A stretch of DNA of 54,415 bases from a virus: positions 1 to 54,415 of the IMG/VR virus record IMGVR_UViG_3300037153_000425. One strand, given 5' to 3'. The position numbers and the translations under genes were made by a program. Numbering within the stretch: the stretch's first letter is position 1; every line of letters starts with the position of its first letter. This document shows positions 22,921-29,961 of this stretch, piece after piece. The notes under the pieces were generated by a model. It was not told where the DNA came from, did no database searches, and saw only the letters and a program-made list of their open reading frames with translations.

Positions 22921-22960
22921 GGGGCGGGCCGTGTAGCATGTGGCCCGGGGCGGGCGTCAA
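22921..22960 (-). promoter_or_regulatory. Promoter-like element copy D
   Basis: On the minus strand TTGACG (22960-22955), a 19-base spacer, TACACG (22935-22930), then GCCCGCCCC. It matches the three rightward copies at 26695, 29910 and 34235 in both boxes and in the G/C block after the second box. It precedes the gene starting at 22905. Confidence 0.55.
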
Positions 22961-23154
22961 TCGCCGACGTACCGCGCCTGCTCGAGCGTGCGCACGAGCG
23001 CGCCCAAATACTCGGTCAAGATGGCGCGCCGGGCCTGGCTCGGGCGGCGGTCGTCGAGCCGGCGGAGATACGCCTGGAGGTGATTGATGGCCCAGTCGGC
23101 ATGCTCGGCCTCGAGCCGTTTCGCCTCGTACCACTCGCCCGGATCACGCGCCAT
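22957..23154 (-). CDS. Small helical protein
   Basis: A 65-residue, mostly helical protein (WYEAKRLEAEHADWAINHLQ). Start at ATG 23154, just after the HNH stop. The -35 box of the next promoter overlaps its stop. No family recognised. Confidence 0.5.
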   Translation of the reverse strand: MARDPGEWYEAKRLEAEHADWAINHLQAYLRRLDDRRPSQARRAILTEYLGALVRTLEQARYVGD

Positions 23155-23155
23155 G

Positions 23156-23629
23156 TTACGCTGCGGCCCCACCACCGCGGCGCGTGCGGGCACGCGATGT
23201 CCTCACCACGTCGCCACGCGGCCCGCTCCCCGTCAGCACACGGCTGGACTCGGCACGGCAGGCTTTGCAGAGGCGCCGGCCTTTCCAGCGATAGAGATTC
23301 GAGCCCGAGAATGGATGCCCGCGGAGGCAATGTGTTTTCCGAGACTCTCGCCCGCCCCACCCATTGCCGCGCAGGATGTTCTCGCGGTGTAACACGGGCT
23401 CGAGATGGTCCGGGCGCACACACGCAGGCTGTCGGCACAAGTGATCGAGCTCGAGAGTCGCCGGCAGCGGCCCGTGAAGCTGCTCGTAAACGAGCCGATG
23501 CGCGAGCCAGTGTCGCCGACCATACCAGACCCGTCCGTAGCCCCGGAGCGTGGGCCCCTGCCACAACCAGCAGTCTGCCGTAAAGTCTACCCGTGCGAGG
23601 ATACGGCGCCACCTAACCGAGTTGGTCAT
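23156..23629 (-). CDS. HNH endonuclease at the terminase break
   Basis: A 157-residue protein whose ATG lies inside the last codons of the terminase ATPase half. It has a central region with W-L-W-Q-G-P and the core L-E-L-D-H-L-C-R-Q-P-A-C, then P-D-H-L-E-P-V-L-H-R-E-N-I-L-R-G-N, an HNH_3/AP2-linked type. A second Cys cluster is in C-L-R-G-H-P-F. It may be a homing enzyme that split the gene or, as in some HK97-like phages, an HNH partner of the terminase. Confidence 0.75.
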   Translation of the reverse strand: MTNSVRWRRILARVDFTADCWLWQGPTLRGYGRVWYGRRHWLAHRLVYEQLHGPLPATLELDHLCRQPACVRPDHLEPVLHRENILRGNGWGGRESRKTHCLRGHPFSGSNLYRWKGRRLCKACRAESSRVLTGSGPRGDVVRTSRARTRRGGGAAA

Positions 23630-24311
23630 GCACGAGATCCTTAAAAAAGCCGGGCCCGGCCGAGCTGACCGCCGTGAGGCGTCCCCCACCTTCGATGGTC
23701 GGGCGAAGTGCAACCCAAGTTTCGAAGGCATGGTCCCAGAATGCTACTTCGTCCGCTAATACAGATGTGAAAGTGTGCTGGCGGGCCTGCTCCTCGCCCT
23801 CGCCGAGCGCCACGATCTCCGAGCCATTCGGGAAGCGGAGAAACCCGATCGAGTACTCGGTCTCGCAGGGCGGAAACGTCGCCGGTAGGTGATCGTGAAT
23901 GAACTTGGCGCGCCGCACGAGCTCGGCCGACCCCTCGGTCTCCGTCTTGCCGAGCTTGCGGGCCATGAACGCGACCTTCGCATGCGGGGAAAACCGCGCG
24001 AGCCAGTAGTTGACCGCGACAAAGAGCCAGGTGACGACCATGCGCCGGGATTTGGGCACGGCCAGGAGGGGATGCTCTTGCCACCGGCGGACCAGCAGCT
24101 CGGCGTACGCATGCGCGGGGTACCGCCGCACGCGGCCGGTCACCTCGTCCCGCGTCCACACGCAGTCGCGCACAAACGCCCACGGGTCGCCCGCGGCGCC
24201 GTACGTCGCCAGCGTTTTGCGTTGCTCGAGGAGTAAGCGCGCCGCCGCGCGCATCGCGAGCGGATGGTCGGGGCCGAGGACGCGGCCCGCGCCGGCGCCC
24301 GGCTCAGGCAT
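23613..24311 (-). CDS. terL: Large terminase, ATPase half
   Basis: A 232-residue protein equal to the motor half of a large terminase. It has a Walker-A-like P-K-S-R-R-M-V-V-T-W (86-95), Walker B S-V-L-A-D-E (183-188) and coupling motif S-S-A-G-P-G-F-F (216-223). It stops right after H-D-Q-L-G, where intact terminases run on into the nuclease domain. The nuclease half is on the opposite strand at 28922-29791; together they total 521 residues, a normal full length. All motor motifs are intact, so it may work in trans. It overlaps the start of the HNH gene. Confidence 0.85.
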   Translation of the reverse strand: MPEPGAGAGRVLGPDHPLAMRAAARLLLEQRKTLATYGAAGDPWAFVRDCVWTRDEVTGRVRRYPAHAYAELLVRRWQEHPLLAVPKSRRMVVTWLFVAVNYWLARFSPHAKVAFMARKLGKTETEGSAELVRRAKFIHDHLPATFPPCETEYSIGFLRFPNGSEIVALGEGEEQARQHTFTSVLADEVAFWDHAFETWVALRPTIEGGGRLTAVSSAGPGFFKDLVHDQLG

Positions 24312-24603
24312 CGGGCACGCGCGTGCCGCCCCGGGCGCGGTCGTAGGTCGTGAGCGCCGCCCGTCCCTGCGCGGCGGCGATGCCGCGCTCGTAGGCGCTC
24401 AACGCCGTGAGGCCCTCCAGCAGCCACGCCCGGAGGTCCTCGTCCTCGAGGCACCCGTCGCGGCACGCCTCCCAGAGGTCCGTGAGCGCCTCGCCGATCG
24501 CCGACAGCTGGCCCCGCTGCGCCTCGCTCATGCACCCCGAGCACGCCGCCCGCGTCACCCGGGCGACGAGCCGCAGGCGCCCGAGTTGCACCGTCCCCAT
24601 CAT
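24304..24603 (-). CDS. Uncharacterised helical protein between terminase genes
   Basis: A 99-residue protein starting by ATGA overlap. It has three Cys (SGC, ACRDGC) and Glu/Leu-rich helices. It lies between the small-terminase-like gene and the ATPase half and overlaps both, so it is probably part of the packaging operon. No family recognised. Confidence 0.5.
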   Translation of the reverse strand: MMGTVQLGRLRLVARVTRAACSGCMSEAQRGQLSAIGEALTDLWEACRDGCLEDEDLRAWLLEGLTALSAYERGIAAAQGRAALTTYDRARGGTRVPDA

Positions 24604-25280
24604 CCCCCGCCCTCCGGCCCCGGCAAGAGCCCCGCCACGCCCGCAAAGCGCTCGGGCCACTCGCCCCGCGCCGAGAACGCCTCCAGCTCCGCATCCGAGA
24701 GCTGCTCGAGCACATGCAGGTGGAGATGCGCCGTCCGCGCCACCTTGTCCCCGCTCGTCGTGAGCACCAGGTCGGCGGCCCGAATCGCGTCCGCATCGCG
24801 CTTGGCCCGCCCGACCCGCGTGCCGGTGGCTTTGTCCTTCCGCCCGCCCGCGAGCTCCGCCACGTGCTCCATCACCGCCGGCGCCGCCGCCTTCGCCTGC
24901 GCCGCCACCCCGAACTCGCCCCGCATGACCCGCTCGAGCTGCGCATCGCGCACCAAGGCGATGATCCGTTGCACGGCGGGATGCTTGAGGGCGTTGCGCG
25001 CCGCCTCGGTCGTCGTGTAGCCGATCGCCCGCGCAATCGCGTCGGCGTTGTAGCCGCCCAAGTACAGCATGGCGACCGACCAGAGCCGCGCCTTGGTCGA
25101 GCGCCGCAGTTCCTCGAGGCTCATGGAGCTACACGCCTCGAGCCACGCCTTGGCGTTGGCGAGCCGCTCGGCCCGCGTCCGCTTCCACGACGCCTGCATG
25201 GCGGCGACCCGCTCGGCCAAGACCTCGGGCGGCGCCCCGAGATGCGCTTGCGTCCCCGGCCCCGTCCGCCCGCCGCTCAT
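24600..25280 (-). CDS. terS: Small terminase-like DNA-binding protein
   Basis: A 226-residue protein. Near residues 75-95 it has a helix-turn-helix (Y-N-A-D-A-I-A-R-A-I-G-Y-T-T-T-E-A-A-R), followed by A-L-K-H-P-A-V and a long helical region, the usual small-terminase plan of DNA-binding then oligomerisation. It lies upstream of the ATPase half in the same leftward operon. It would select the packaging site. Start fixed by ATGA overlap. Confidence 0.65.
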   Translation of the reverse strand: MSGGRTGPGTQAHLGAPPEVLAERVAAMQASWKRTRAERLANAKAWLEACSSMSLEELRRSTKARLWSVAMLYLGGYNADAIARAIGYTTTEAARNALKHPAVQRIIALVRDAQLERVMRGEFGVAAQAKAAAPAVMEHVAELAGGRKDKATGTRVGRAKRDADAIRAADLVLTTSGDKVARTAHLHLHVLEQLSDAELEAFSARGEWPERFAGVAGLLPGPEGGG

Positions 25281-25732
25281 GCGACCCGCTCCCAGCGGAG
25301 CTTCTCTTGCCAGGGCTCGTAGTCGACCCGGGGCCGCGCGGGCCGCGACCACGACGCCCGCGGCACGGTCCCCGCCACCACGAACCCCGCCGCCCGCAGG
25401 CTCGCGCCCGACTCGTCCGGCCGCGTGTAGGTGACGACCTGGCGATACCCGAGCGCCCGCCCCAACTGCCGCGCCGCCCCGTAGAGGAAGCTGCACGCAT
25501 TGCGCGTCCCGTCCGTGGCGACGCGCGTGATCTCGACCGTCGGCACGGCCCGCGCCTGCAGGCCCGCCGCCACCGGCCGCCCGACAATCGCCACCCCGAC
25601 GATGCGCGCGCCCAGCGTCGCCGCGATCGCGGCCTTCGCGCCGCGCACCGGGCGGCTGTGGCGGTGCCAGCGCTCGACGAACGCCTGCGCCTGCCGCAGC
25701 GTGATCGGCGCCAGCGCCAGCCGCTCGCTCAT
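25277..25732 (-). CDS. Mom-like GNAT-fold DNA-modification protein
   Basis: A 151-residue protein with the Mu-Mom/XF1762-type layout: QAQAFVERWHRHSRPVRG near the start, then V-E-I-T-R-V-A-T-D-G-T-R-N-A-C-S-F-L-Y-G-A-A-R, G-Y-R-Q-V-V-T-Y-T and S-G-A-S-L-R-A-A-G-F. Mom converts adenine in DNA to a carbamoylmethyl (acetamido) form that resists restriction. It is first in the terminase operon, which would fit modification of DNA before packaging. Family assignment by motif only. Confidence 0.65.
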   Translation of the reverse strand: MSERLALAPITLRQAQAFVERWHRHSRPVRGAKAAIAATLGARIVGVAIVGRPVAAGLQARAVPTVEITRVATDGTRNACSFLYGAARQLGRALGYRQVVTYTRPDESGASLRAAGFVVAGTVPRASWSRPARPRVDYEPWQEKLRWERVA

Positions 25733-25914
25733 GCGCCCGCCCCGATAGCATACCGCCCCCCGCCCGCCTAGCCACCCGGCCCCGTCCGCAGGGTGGTGCC
25801 TGCGAGATGGGCACCGCCGGTCGGCCGTCGCCCCGGCCGTGCCCGGGCCCCGGCGTCGGGGACGGCTCGCGCTCGCGCGCTCCCGGCCCGGCCAGGCGCG
25901 GGTTGCCGCATCCT

Positions 25915-25954
25915 GGCCAGCCAGCGAGCTAGCAGGCCAGCCAGCAGGCTAGCC
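25915..25954. repeat. Two tandem 20-bp repeats
   Basis: GGCCAGCCAGCGAGCTAGCA followed by GGCCAGCCAGCAGGCTAGCC; each unit starts with the same 11 bases and contains GCTAGC. Possible binding sites for small terminase or a regulator. Confidence 0.5.
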
Positions 25955-25971
25955 TGACAGTGGGGCTGCTG

Positions 25972-25989
25972 ACCCCCCGCCAGGGGGGT
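25972..25989. other. GC hairpin ACCCCCC-GCCA-GGGGGGT
   Basis: A perfect 7-bp stem with a 4-base loop in the non-coding region. There is no T-tract, so a terminator is uncertain. Confidence 0.4.
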
Positions 25990-26694
25990 GCGAGCGAGCG
26001 GAGCGAGCGGCTGGTCCGATCCCGGGCCCCCACCGCGGCGCGGATTGGGTAGCAAGGTGCGGATCTGGCGTGCTATCACCGGGGGCGGGGTGGGGCCAGC
26101 ACGGCCCGCGCGCGTCCGCGCGAGGGGAATCCCCCCCTGACCCCCCCCTTACGGGCTGGGGTCGGCGGTGCCTGACGGACGGCCGCCGGGTTGGCGCGAG
26201 CCGCTCCCGGGAGCTGCCAGGCTCCCTGCCGGCCGCGGGGCGGGCAGGGACCAGACGGGCGGGTCCACTCCCCACCGCCACAGGCTCCTCGAGGCGTCGG
26301 ATGTGGTCGGCCCGGCGCTCTTAGCCCATCGCCCTACCGCGGTTCGTTACGCGGGATGCAGGGCGGTATTCTCCCGGCCGGGCGACATGTCAAGACCCGC
26401 GGCCGGGGAGGGTCAGCGTCATCCAGCGGGGCAGCGCGGGGCAGAGGGCGCTGGGGGAATGGGTGCGGTGGCGGTCCCGGCAGAGGCAGCGGCGGTGCAT
26501 GCTGCGGTAGAAGGTGGGATCATCGGCGCGTGAGGCATAGCGCCGCGGGGGGGCGTGGTCGCTGGCGGTGTCCTCGAGGGGGATGCCGAGACGGCCGCGG
26601 TCGCGGGCGCGTAGCGCTTCATGGCTCCGTCTGCCCATGGGCCCGGGCTTGTAGCCGACGCGGGGCCCGGTGCCAATCCCGTGTGGCACGGGAC

Positions 26695-26733
26695 TTGACG
26701 GGCCGGGGGGTGGAATGGCACACGCCCCGCCCC
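26695..26733 (+). promoter_or_regulatory. Promoter-like element copy A (lysis operon)
   Basis: TTGACG, an 18-base spacer, CACACG (26719-26724), then CCCCGCCCC, 10 bases before the ATG at 26744. The CCCGTG-TGG-CACGGG palindrome ends one base before the element. Shares both boxes and the trailing C-rich block with the copies at 29910 and 34235. Confidence 0.55.
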
Positions 26734-26743
26734 GTCGAGACGC

Positions 26744-27013
26744 ATGGCGAGGCCCCCCGAGCCGGTCGATCACGATTGCACCGCCCCCGGTGTGTCCCTC
26801 GGGGTCGGCCGGCTCTCCCCCCCCGCGCGGCTGCTCACCCGGGTGCTCGGGCTGCTCGAGCGGCTCGATGCCCGGGAGGTGACGGCGGCGGAGCTGCCCG
26901 GCGCCGTGGCCCTGGCCGAGGCCGTCCTCGCCGAGGTGGCGACCTTGCGGACGCGGCTCGCGCGCCGGCTGGCCCCCGAGGTCTGGCCGGTGCCACCGGT
27001 GGGGCGCCCATGA
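26744..27013 (+). CDS. Uncharacterised 89-aa protein, first of the lysis operon
   Basis: The C-terminal half is an Ala/Leu/Glu helix (LPGAVALAEAVLAEVATL). It overlaps the first holin-like gene by ATGA. No membrane span. Possibly a regulator or antiholin; no evidence beyond position. Confidence 0.5.
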   Translation: MARPPEPVDHDCTAPGVSLGVGRLSPPARLLTRVLGLLERLDAREVTAAELPGAVALAEAVLAEVATLRTRLARRLAPEVWPVPPVGRP

Positions 27014-27342
27014 GCGCGCCGGGTGGGCCGGGGCCGGCGCCCGGCGGTCCGCCGCTGCCGGGGTGGCTCGGGCCGATCGTCACCGTGACGACGCAGGTCG
27101 GCGTGCCGACCGTCTTTGCGGGCGTGCTCCTCTGGTTCGTCCTCTTGAAGGTCGGCGGCGCCATGGAGGCGATGCAGAAGGGCGAGGAGGACCGCACGCG
27201 CGTCATGGCCGCCATGCAGGACACGCTGATTGCGGCGCTCGACCGGCTCGGGGCGCGCTTCGAGAAGGCGGTGGACGAGAATATCCGCGTCAACCGCGAG
27301 CTGGCGAGCCATTACGCGTCGCCGCCGGCGCCGAGCCGATGA
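27010..27342 (+). CDS. Holin-like membrane protein 1
   Basis: A 110-residue protein: a Pro/Gly N-terminus, one membrane span (VGVPTVFAGVLLWFVLLKVG), then a coiled C-terminal tail (DRTRVMAAMQDTLIAALDRL). It is a paralogue of the next gene, which shares the G-G-P-P-L-P-G-W-L-G-P lead. The two overlap by ATGA and precede the endolysin, so a holin/antiholin pair is likely but unproven. Confidence 0.55.
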   Translation: MSAPGGPGPAPGGPPLPGWLGPIVTVTTQVGVPTVFAGVLLWFVLLKVGGAMEAMQKGEEDRTRVMAAMQDTLIAALDRLGARFEKAVDENIRVNRELASHYASPPAPSR

Positions 27343-27695
27343 CCGCGCCCGGTGCGGCGCCGCCGGGGGGCCCGCCGCTCCCCGGATGGCTCGGCCCGCT
27401 GGTCGCGATCGTCACGCAAGTGGGCGTGCCGACCGTGGTGGCGGGCGTGTTGCTCTATTTCGTGCTCTTTCGGATCGACACGTCGATGAAATACATCCAG
27501 CAGCAAGAAGATGCGCGGACGCAGTTGGTCATGCAGATGCAACAGCAGCTGGTTGAGACCTTGGATCAGCAAACCGACCGCTTCGAATCCGCGATCGAGA
27601 AGAATATCGCGGCCATCGACCGCAATGTGGCCATCAACAAGGACCAGACGGACCGGCTCGAGCGCGCGCTCGGCCTCCATCGAGGCTCGCCATGA
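27339..27695 (+). CDS. Holin-like membrane protein 2
   Basis: A 118-residue tandem paralogue of the preceding gene: GGPPLPGWLGPLVAIVTQVG lead-in, one span, then a Gln-rich coiled coil (DARTQLVMQMQQQLVETLDQ) carrying more heptads. The different tails would allow hetero-oligomer formation. Its stop overlaps the endolysin ATG. Confidence 0.55.
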   Translation: MTAPGAAPPGGPPLPGWLGPLVAIVTQVGVPTVVAGVLLYFVLFRIDTSMKYIQQQEDARTQLVMQMQQQLVETLDQQTDRFESAIEKNIAAIDRNVAINKDQTDRLERALGLHRGSP

Positions 27696-28282
27696 TTCAG
27701 CGCAAATATTTTTTCGATAGCGTCCGCGGCTCGTTGTTTGCGGGCTCGTTGGCGCAATCGCAGGTCGATGGGTTGACCGCGCTCTTGGATTACGCCGAGG
27801 CGCACGGGGTCGACGACCGTCACCTGGCCTACGTGCTCGCGACCGCGTATCACGAGACGGCGCAGACCATGCAACCGATTGCCGAGTACGGGAAAGGGAA
27901 GGGCAAACCCTACGGCGTGCCCGATCCGCAGACGGGACAGACATATTACGGCCGCGGCTACGTGCAATTGACGTGGAAAGACAATTACCAGAAACAAGAT
28001 ACGAAATTGGGCCTCAAAGGCACGCTCGTCGCCAACGCCGACCTGGCATTGGAGCCCGAGACCGCCAAGCGGATCCTCTTTGCCGGGATGTATGACGGCG
28101 ACTTCACCGGCGTCGGGTTGCCGAAGTACATTCCGTGCGCGAATCCCGAGACGGATGCGACCGATTTCTACAACGCTCGGAAGATCGTGAACGGATTGGA
28201 CTGCGCGACGCAGATTCAAGGCTACGCGACCAAGTTTGCCAACGCCATTGCGCACGCCGCGCGCCCCACGGTCGCGGCGTGA
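27692..28282 (+). CDS. GH19-type endolysin
   Basis: A 196-residue single-domain enzyme of the GH19 chitinase/lysozyme type: A-T-A-Y-H-E-T-A-Q-T-M-Q-P-I-A-E-Y with the catalytic Glu in H-E-T near residue 55, then Y-G-R-G-Y-V-Q-L-T-W-K-D-N-Y near 88-102. No signal peptide, so it needs a holin. It would cleave peptidoglycan glycan at lysis. Start fixed by ATGA overlap with the holin-like gene. Confidence 0.85.
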   Translation: MIQRKYFFDSVRGSLFAGSLAQSQVDGLTALLDYAEAHGVDDRHLAYVLATAYHETAQTMQPIAEYGKGKGKPYGVPDPQTGQTYYGRGYVQLTWKDNYQKQDTKLGLKGTLVANADLALEPETAKRILFAGMYDGDFTGVGLPKYIPCANPETDATDFYNARKIVNGLDCATQIQGYATKFANAIAHAARPTVAA

Positions 28283-28293
28283 GAGGAGCGACC

Positions 28294-28410
28294 ATGCCCA
28301 AGCGCCCCGAGGACGAGGGCCCGCCGCCCGCCGACGACGACGCCGTCAAGGACTTGGAGGACCCCGAGCCCGAGCCGCCCGAGGAGGACCCGGAGGACGC
28401 CGGCGCGTAG
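28294..28410 (+). CDS. Small acidic Pro-rich protein, 38 aa
   Basis: Starts at ATG 28294 with GAGAGGAG upstream. Composed almost only of Glu, Asp, Pro and Ala, so probably disordered. It lies between endolysin and collagen-like gene. No function proposed. Confidence 0.5.
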   Translation: MPKRPEDEGPPPADDDAVKDLEDPEPEPPEEDPEDAGA

Positions 28411-28413
28411 TCG

Positions 28414-28920
28414 ATGGCGTGGTACTACCCGGAGACGCGGCCGCAACGCCGGCCGCTGACGACGCCGATCCGGTCGGGGGGCAACGGCGGCGGCACGGTC
28501 GGGCCCCCGGGGCCGCAGGGGCCGCAAGGGCCCCCGGGTGATCCGGGCCCCACGGGCCCCGCCGGCCCGACCGGCGCCACCGGATCGACCGGGCCCCAAG
28601 GCCCCAAGGGCGACCCCGGGGCGACCGGCGCGACCGGCCCGACGGGCCCCGGCGTCGCCGCGGGCGGCACGACCGGGCAAGTGCTCGCCAAGACGAGTGC
28701 CGCGGACTACGCGACCGCGTGGACGACGCTCGGGGGCGGGGCGCCGAGCGGCCCCGCTGGCGGCTCGCTCGCGGGCACGTATCCGAACCCGACGCTGGCG
28801 CCGAGTGGCGCGACGGCGGGCACCGCTGGCGACCAGTACCACGTTGCTCAAGTCACCGTGAATGCCGAGGGCCGCGTGACCACGGTCGTGCAAGTGCTGA
28901 TTCGCGCCCGCTGGGGCTAA
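28414..28920 (+). CDS. Collagen-like phage protein
   Basis: A 168-residue protein with about 16 G-x-y triplets near residues 29-77 ([10 protein letters not shown] and onward) and a C-terminal trimerising-type region ([20 protein letters not shown]). Such proteins form triple-helical fibres on heads or tails. Its stop is one base before the terminase nuclease half. Role in the virion is inferred. Confidence 0.65.
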   Translation: MAWYYPETRPQRRPLTTPIRSGGNGGGTVGPPGPQGPQGPPGDPGPTGPAGPTGATGSTGPQGPKGDPGATGATGPTGPGVAAGGTTGQVLAKTSAADYATAWTTLGGGAPSGPAGGSLAGTYPNPTLAPSGATAGTAGDQYHVAQVTVNAEGRVTTVVQVLIRARWG

Positions 28921-28921
28921 G

Positions 28922-29791
28922 ATGCCGTTTCTCGGCGCGCGCGGCGCGGCGCCCGATCCGCGCGGCGCCGCCGCGCAGCCCATTCCGGGTGTGACCGAGT
29001 GGCGGTGTCCGCGGAATGGCGTCCACGTCGTCGAAGTCCACTACACCGCCGACCCCGCGAAGCGCGATCCCGCGTGGAAGCGGGAAGCGATGCGCGGCAT
29101 GCCGCCGCGCGGCTGGCAACGCGAGTTCGAGATTGCCTTCGACTTGGCCGCGGGCGAGCCGGTGTTGCCGGAATACGTGCCCGCGGAGATGCGCCGCCCG
29201 TTTCCCGTCAGCGCCGGCGCGCGGCTCTTGCGCGGCTGGGATTTCGGGCAGGTGTGTCCCGTGACGCTCTTTGCGCAGCTCGACGTCTACGGGCGCCTCG
29301 GGTTTGTCGCGGAGCTCGTCCTCGAGCATGCGAATCTGACGACGCAGATCGAGGCGACGAAGGCCATGACGCTCGAGCTCGTCGGCGCCAGTGCCAATTG
29401 CTTCGACGCGGGCGATCCCGAGGCGTTGCATGAGATGGAGCTTGGGTCGATTCGCGCCGCGCTCTTGAAGCACGGAATCATTCTCCAGACCTTCGGCGGC
29501 CGCGGCGACGCGTCCTATAACAACTTGCGCGACCGGCTCTTGCGGCGTGTGCGGATTCCCGGCGAGGAGCTCCCGTCGCCGGCGTTGATCGTCGATCCGC
29601 GCTGCCCGATTCTCCACAGCGCGTTCTCGGGCGGCTTCGCGCGGCACGGGAAAACGGGCAAGCCGATGCCGACGCATCCGTACAAGGACGTCGTCGATGC
29701 CGCGCGCTACTTGAACGACAACCTGCAAGGGTCGGCGTCCGACTGGATGCTCAAGCTTCAGGCGATCGCGCGGGCCGACTGCGCATGGTGA
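28922..29791 (+). CDS. terL: Large terminase, nuclease half
   Basis: A 289-residue protein equal to the C-terminal part of a large terminase. After 23 extra residues it resumes with G-V-T-E-W-R-C-P-R-N-G and V-H-Y-T-A-D-P, the usual linker after the ATPase. The RNase-H-like nuclease follows: Asp107 (G-W-D-F-G), Asp162/165 (F-D-A-G-D) and Asp259 (K-D-V-V-D-A-A-R-Y), all intact. The motor half is 4.6 kb away on the other strand. It belongs to the rightward late operon, upstream of portal, so the halves are transcribed separately. Confidence 0.85.
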   Translation: MPFLGARGAAPDPRGAAAQPIPGVTEWRCPRNGVHVVEVHYTADPAKRDPAWKREAMRGMPPRGWQREFEIAFDLAAGEPVLPEYVPAEMRRPFPVSAGARLLRGWDFGQVCPVTLFAQLDVYGRLGFVAELVLEHANLTTQIEATKAMTLELVGASANCFDAGDPEALHEMELGSIRAALLKHGIILQTFGGRGDASYNNLRDRLLRRVRIPGEELPSPALIVDPRCPILHSAFSGGFARHGKTGKPMPTHPYKDVVDAARYLNDNLQGSASDWMLKLQAIARADCAW

Positions 29792-29913
29792 GATATTGGC
29801 ATTGCCGACACTGCGGGCAAGGTGACCACCAGGTCACCAACCCGCTCCTCCTCGGCCCATTCGACGCGGGATGCATCTGTCTCCGCTGCCTCCTCGGTAA
29901 GGTCGCACGTTGA
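29785..29913 (+). CDS. Small zinc-ribbon protein, 42 aa
   Basis: Overlaps the terminase stop. Two Cys pairs, C-R-H-C and C-L-R-C (with C-I-C just before), spaced 20 residues, make a plausible zinc ribbon. The next promoter element starts at its stop codon. Function unknown. Confidence 0.55.
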   Translation: MVRYWHCRHCGQGDHQVTNPLLLGPFDAGCICLRCLLGKVAR

Positions 29914-29948
29914 CGAGCCGGGGGGGTGCCCGCTACACGGGCCCGCCC
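29910..29948 (+). promoter_or_regulatory. Promoter-like element copy B (portal operon)
   Basis: TTGACG (29910-29915), an 18-base spacer, TACACG (29934-29939), then GGCCCGCCC, 13 bases before the portal ATG. Same plan as copies at 22921 (minus), 26695 and 34235. Confidence 0.55.
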
Positions 29949-29961
29949 GAGACCCTCGGGC

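Larger units (their letters stand above)
25733..26694. other. About 0.96 kb without a confident gene, between divergent operons
   Basis: No frame here has the features of the neighbouring genes. It holds a candidate leftward -10 (TATGCT on the minus strand near 25745-25750), a 20-bp tandem repeat, a GC hairpin and GAGCG-rich repeats. A CCCGTG/CACGGG palindrome at 26679-26693 lies next to the rightward promoter element. Next to a small-terminase gene it is a candidate for the packaging site. An 82-codon minus frame at 26390-26638 has GC-rich third positions but no recognisable domain. Confidence 0.5.

Noticed and set aside
26390-26638. 82-codon minus-strand gene in the gene-poor region
   Set aside because: Third positions are GC-rich, but it has no ribosome site, no recognisable domain and no second copy to compare, so it is not called as a gene.
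28500-28660. CRISPR or satellite array
   Set aside because: The repetition is the Gly-x-y coding pattern of a collagen-like protein, not direct repeats with unique spacers. No CRISPR array was seen anywhere in the window.
23613-29791. Split intein joining the terminase halves
   Set aside because: The ATPase half ends within a few residues of the domain boundary and the nuclease half has only 23 extra residues. There is no intein-sized flank or splice residues.
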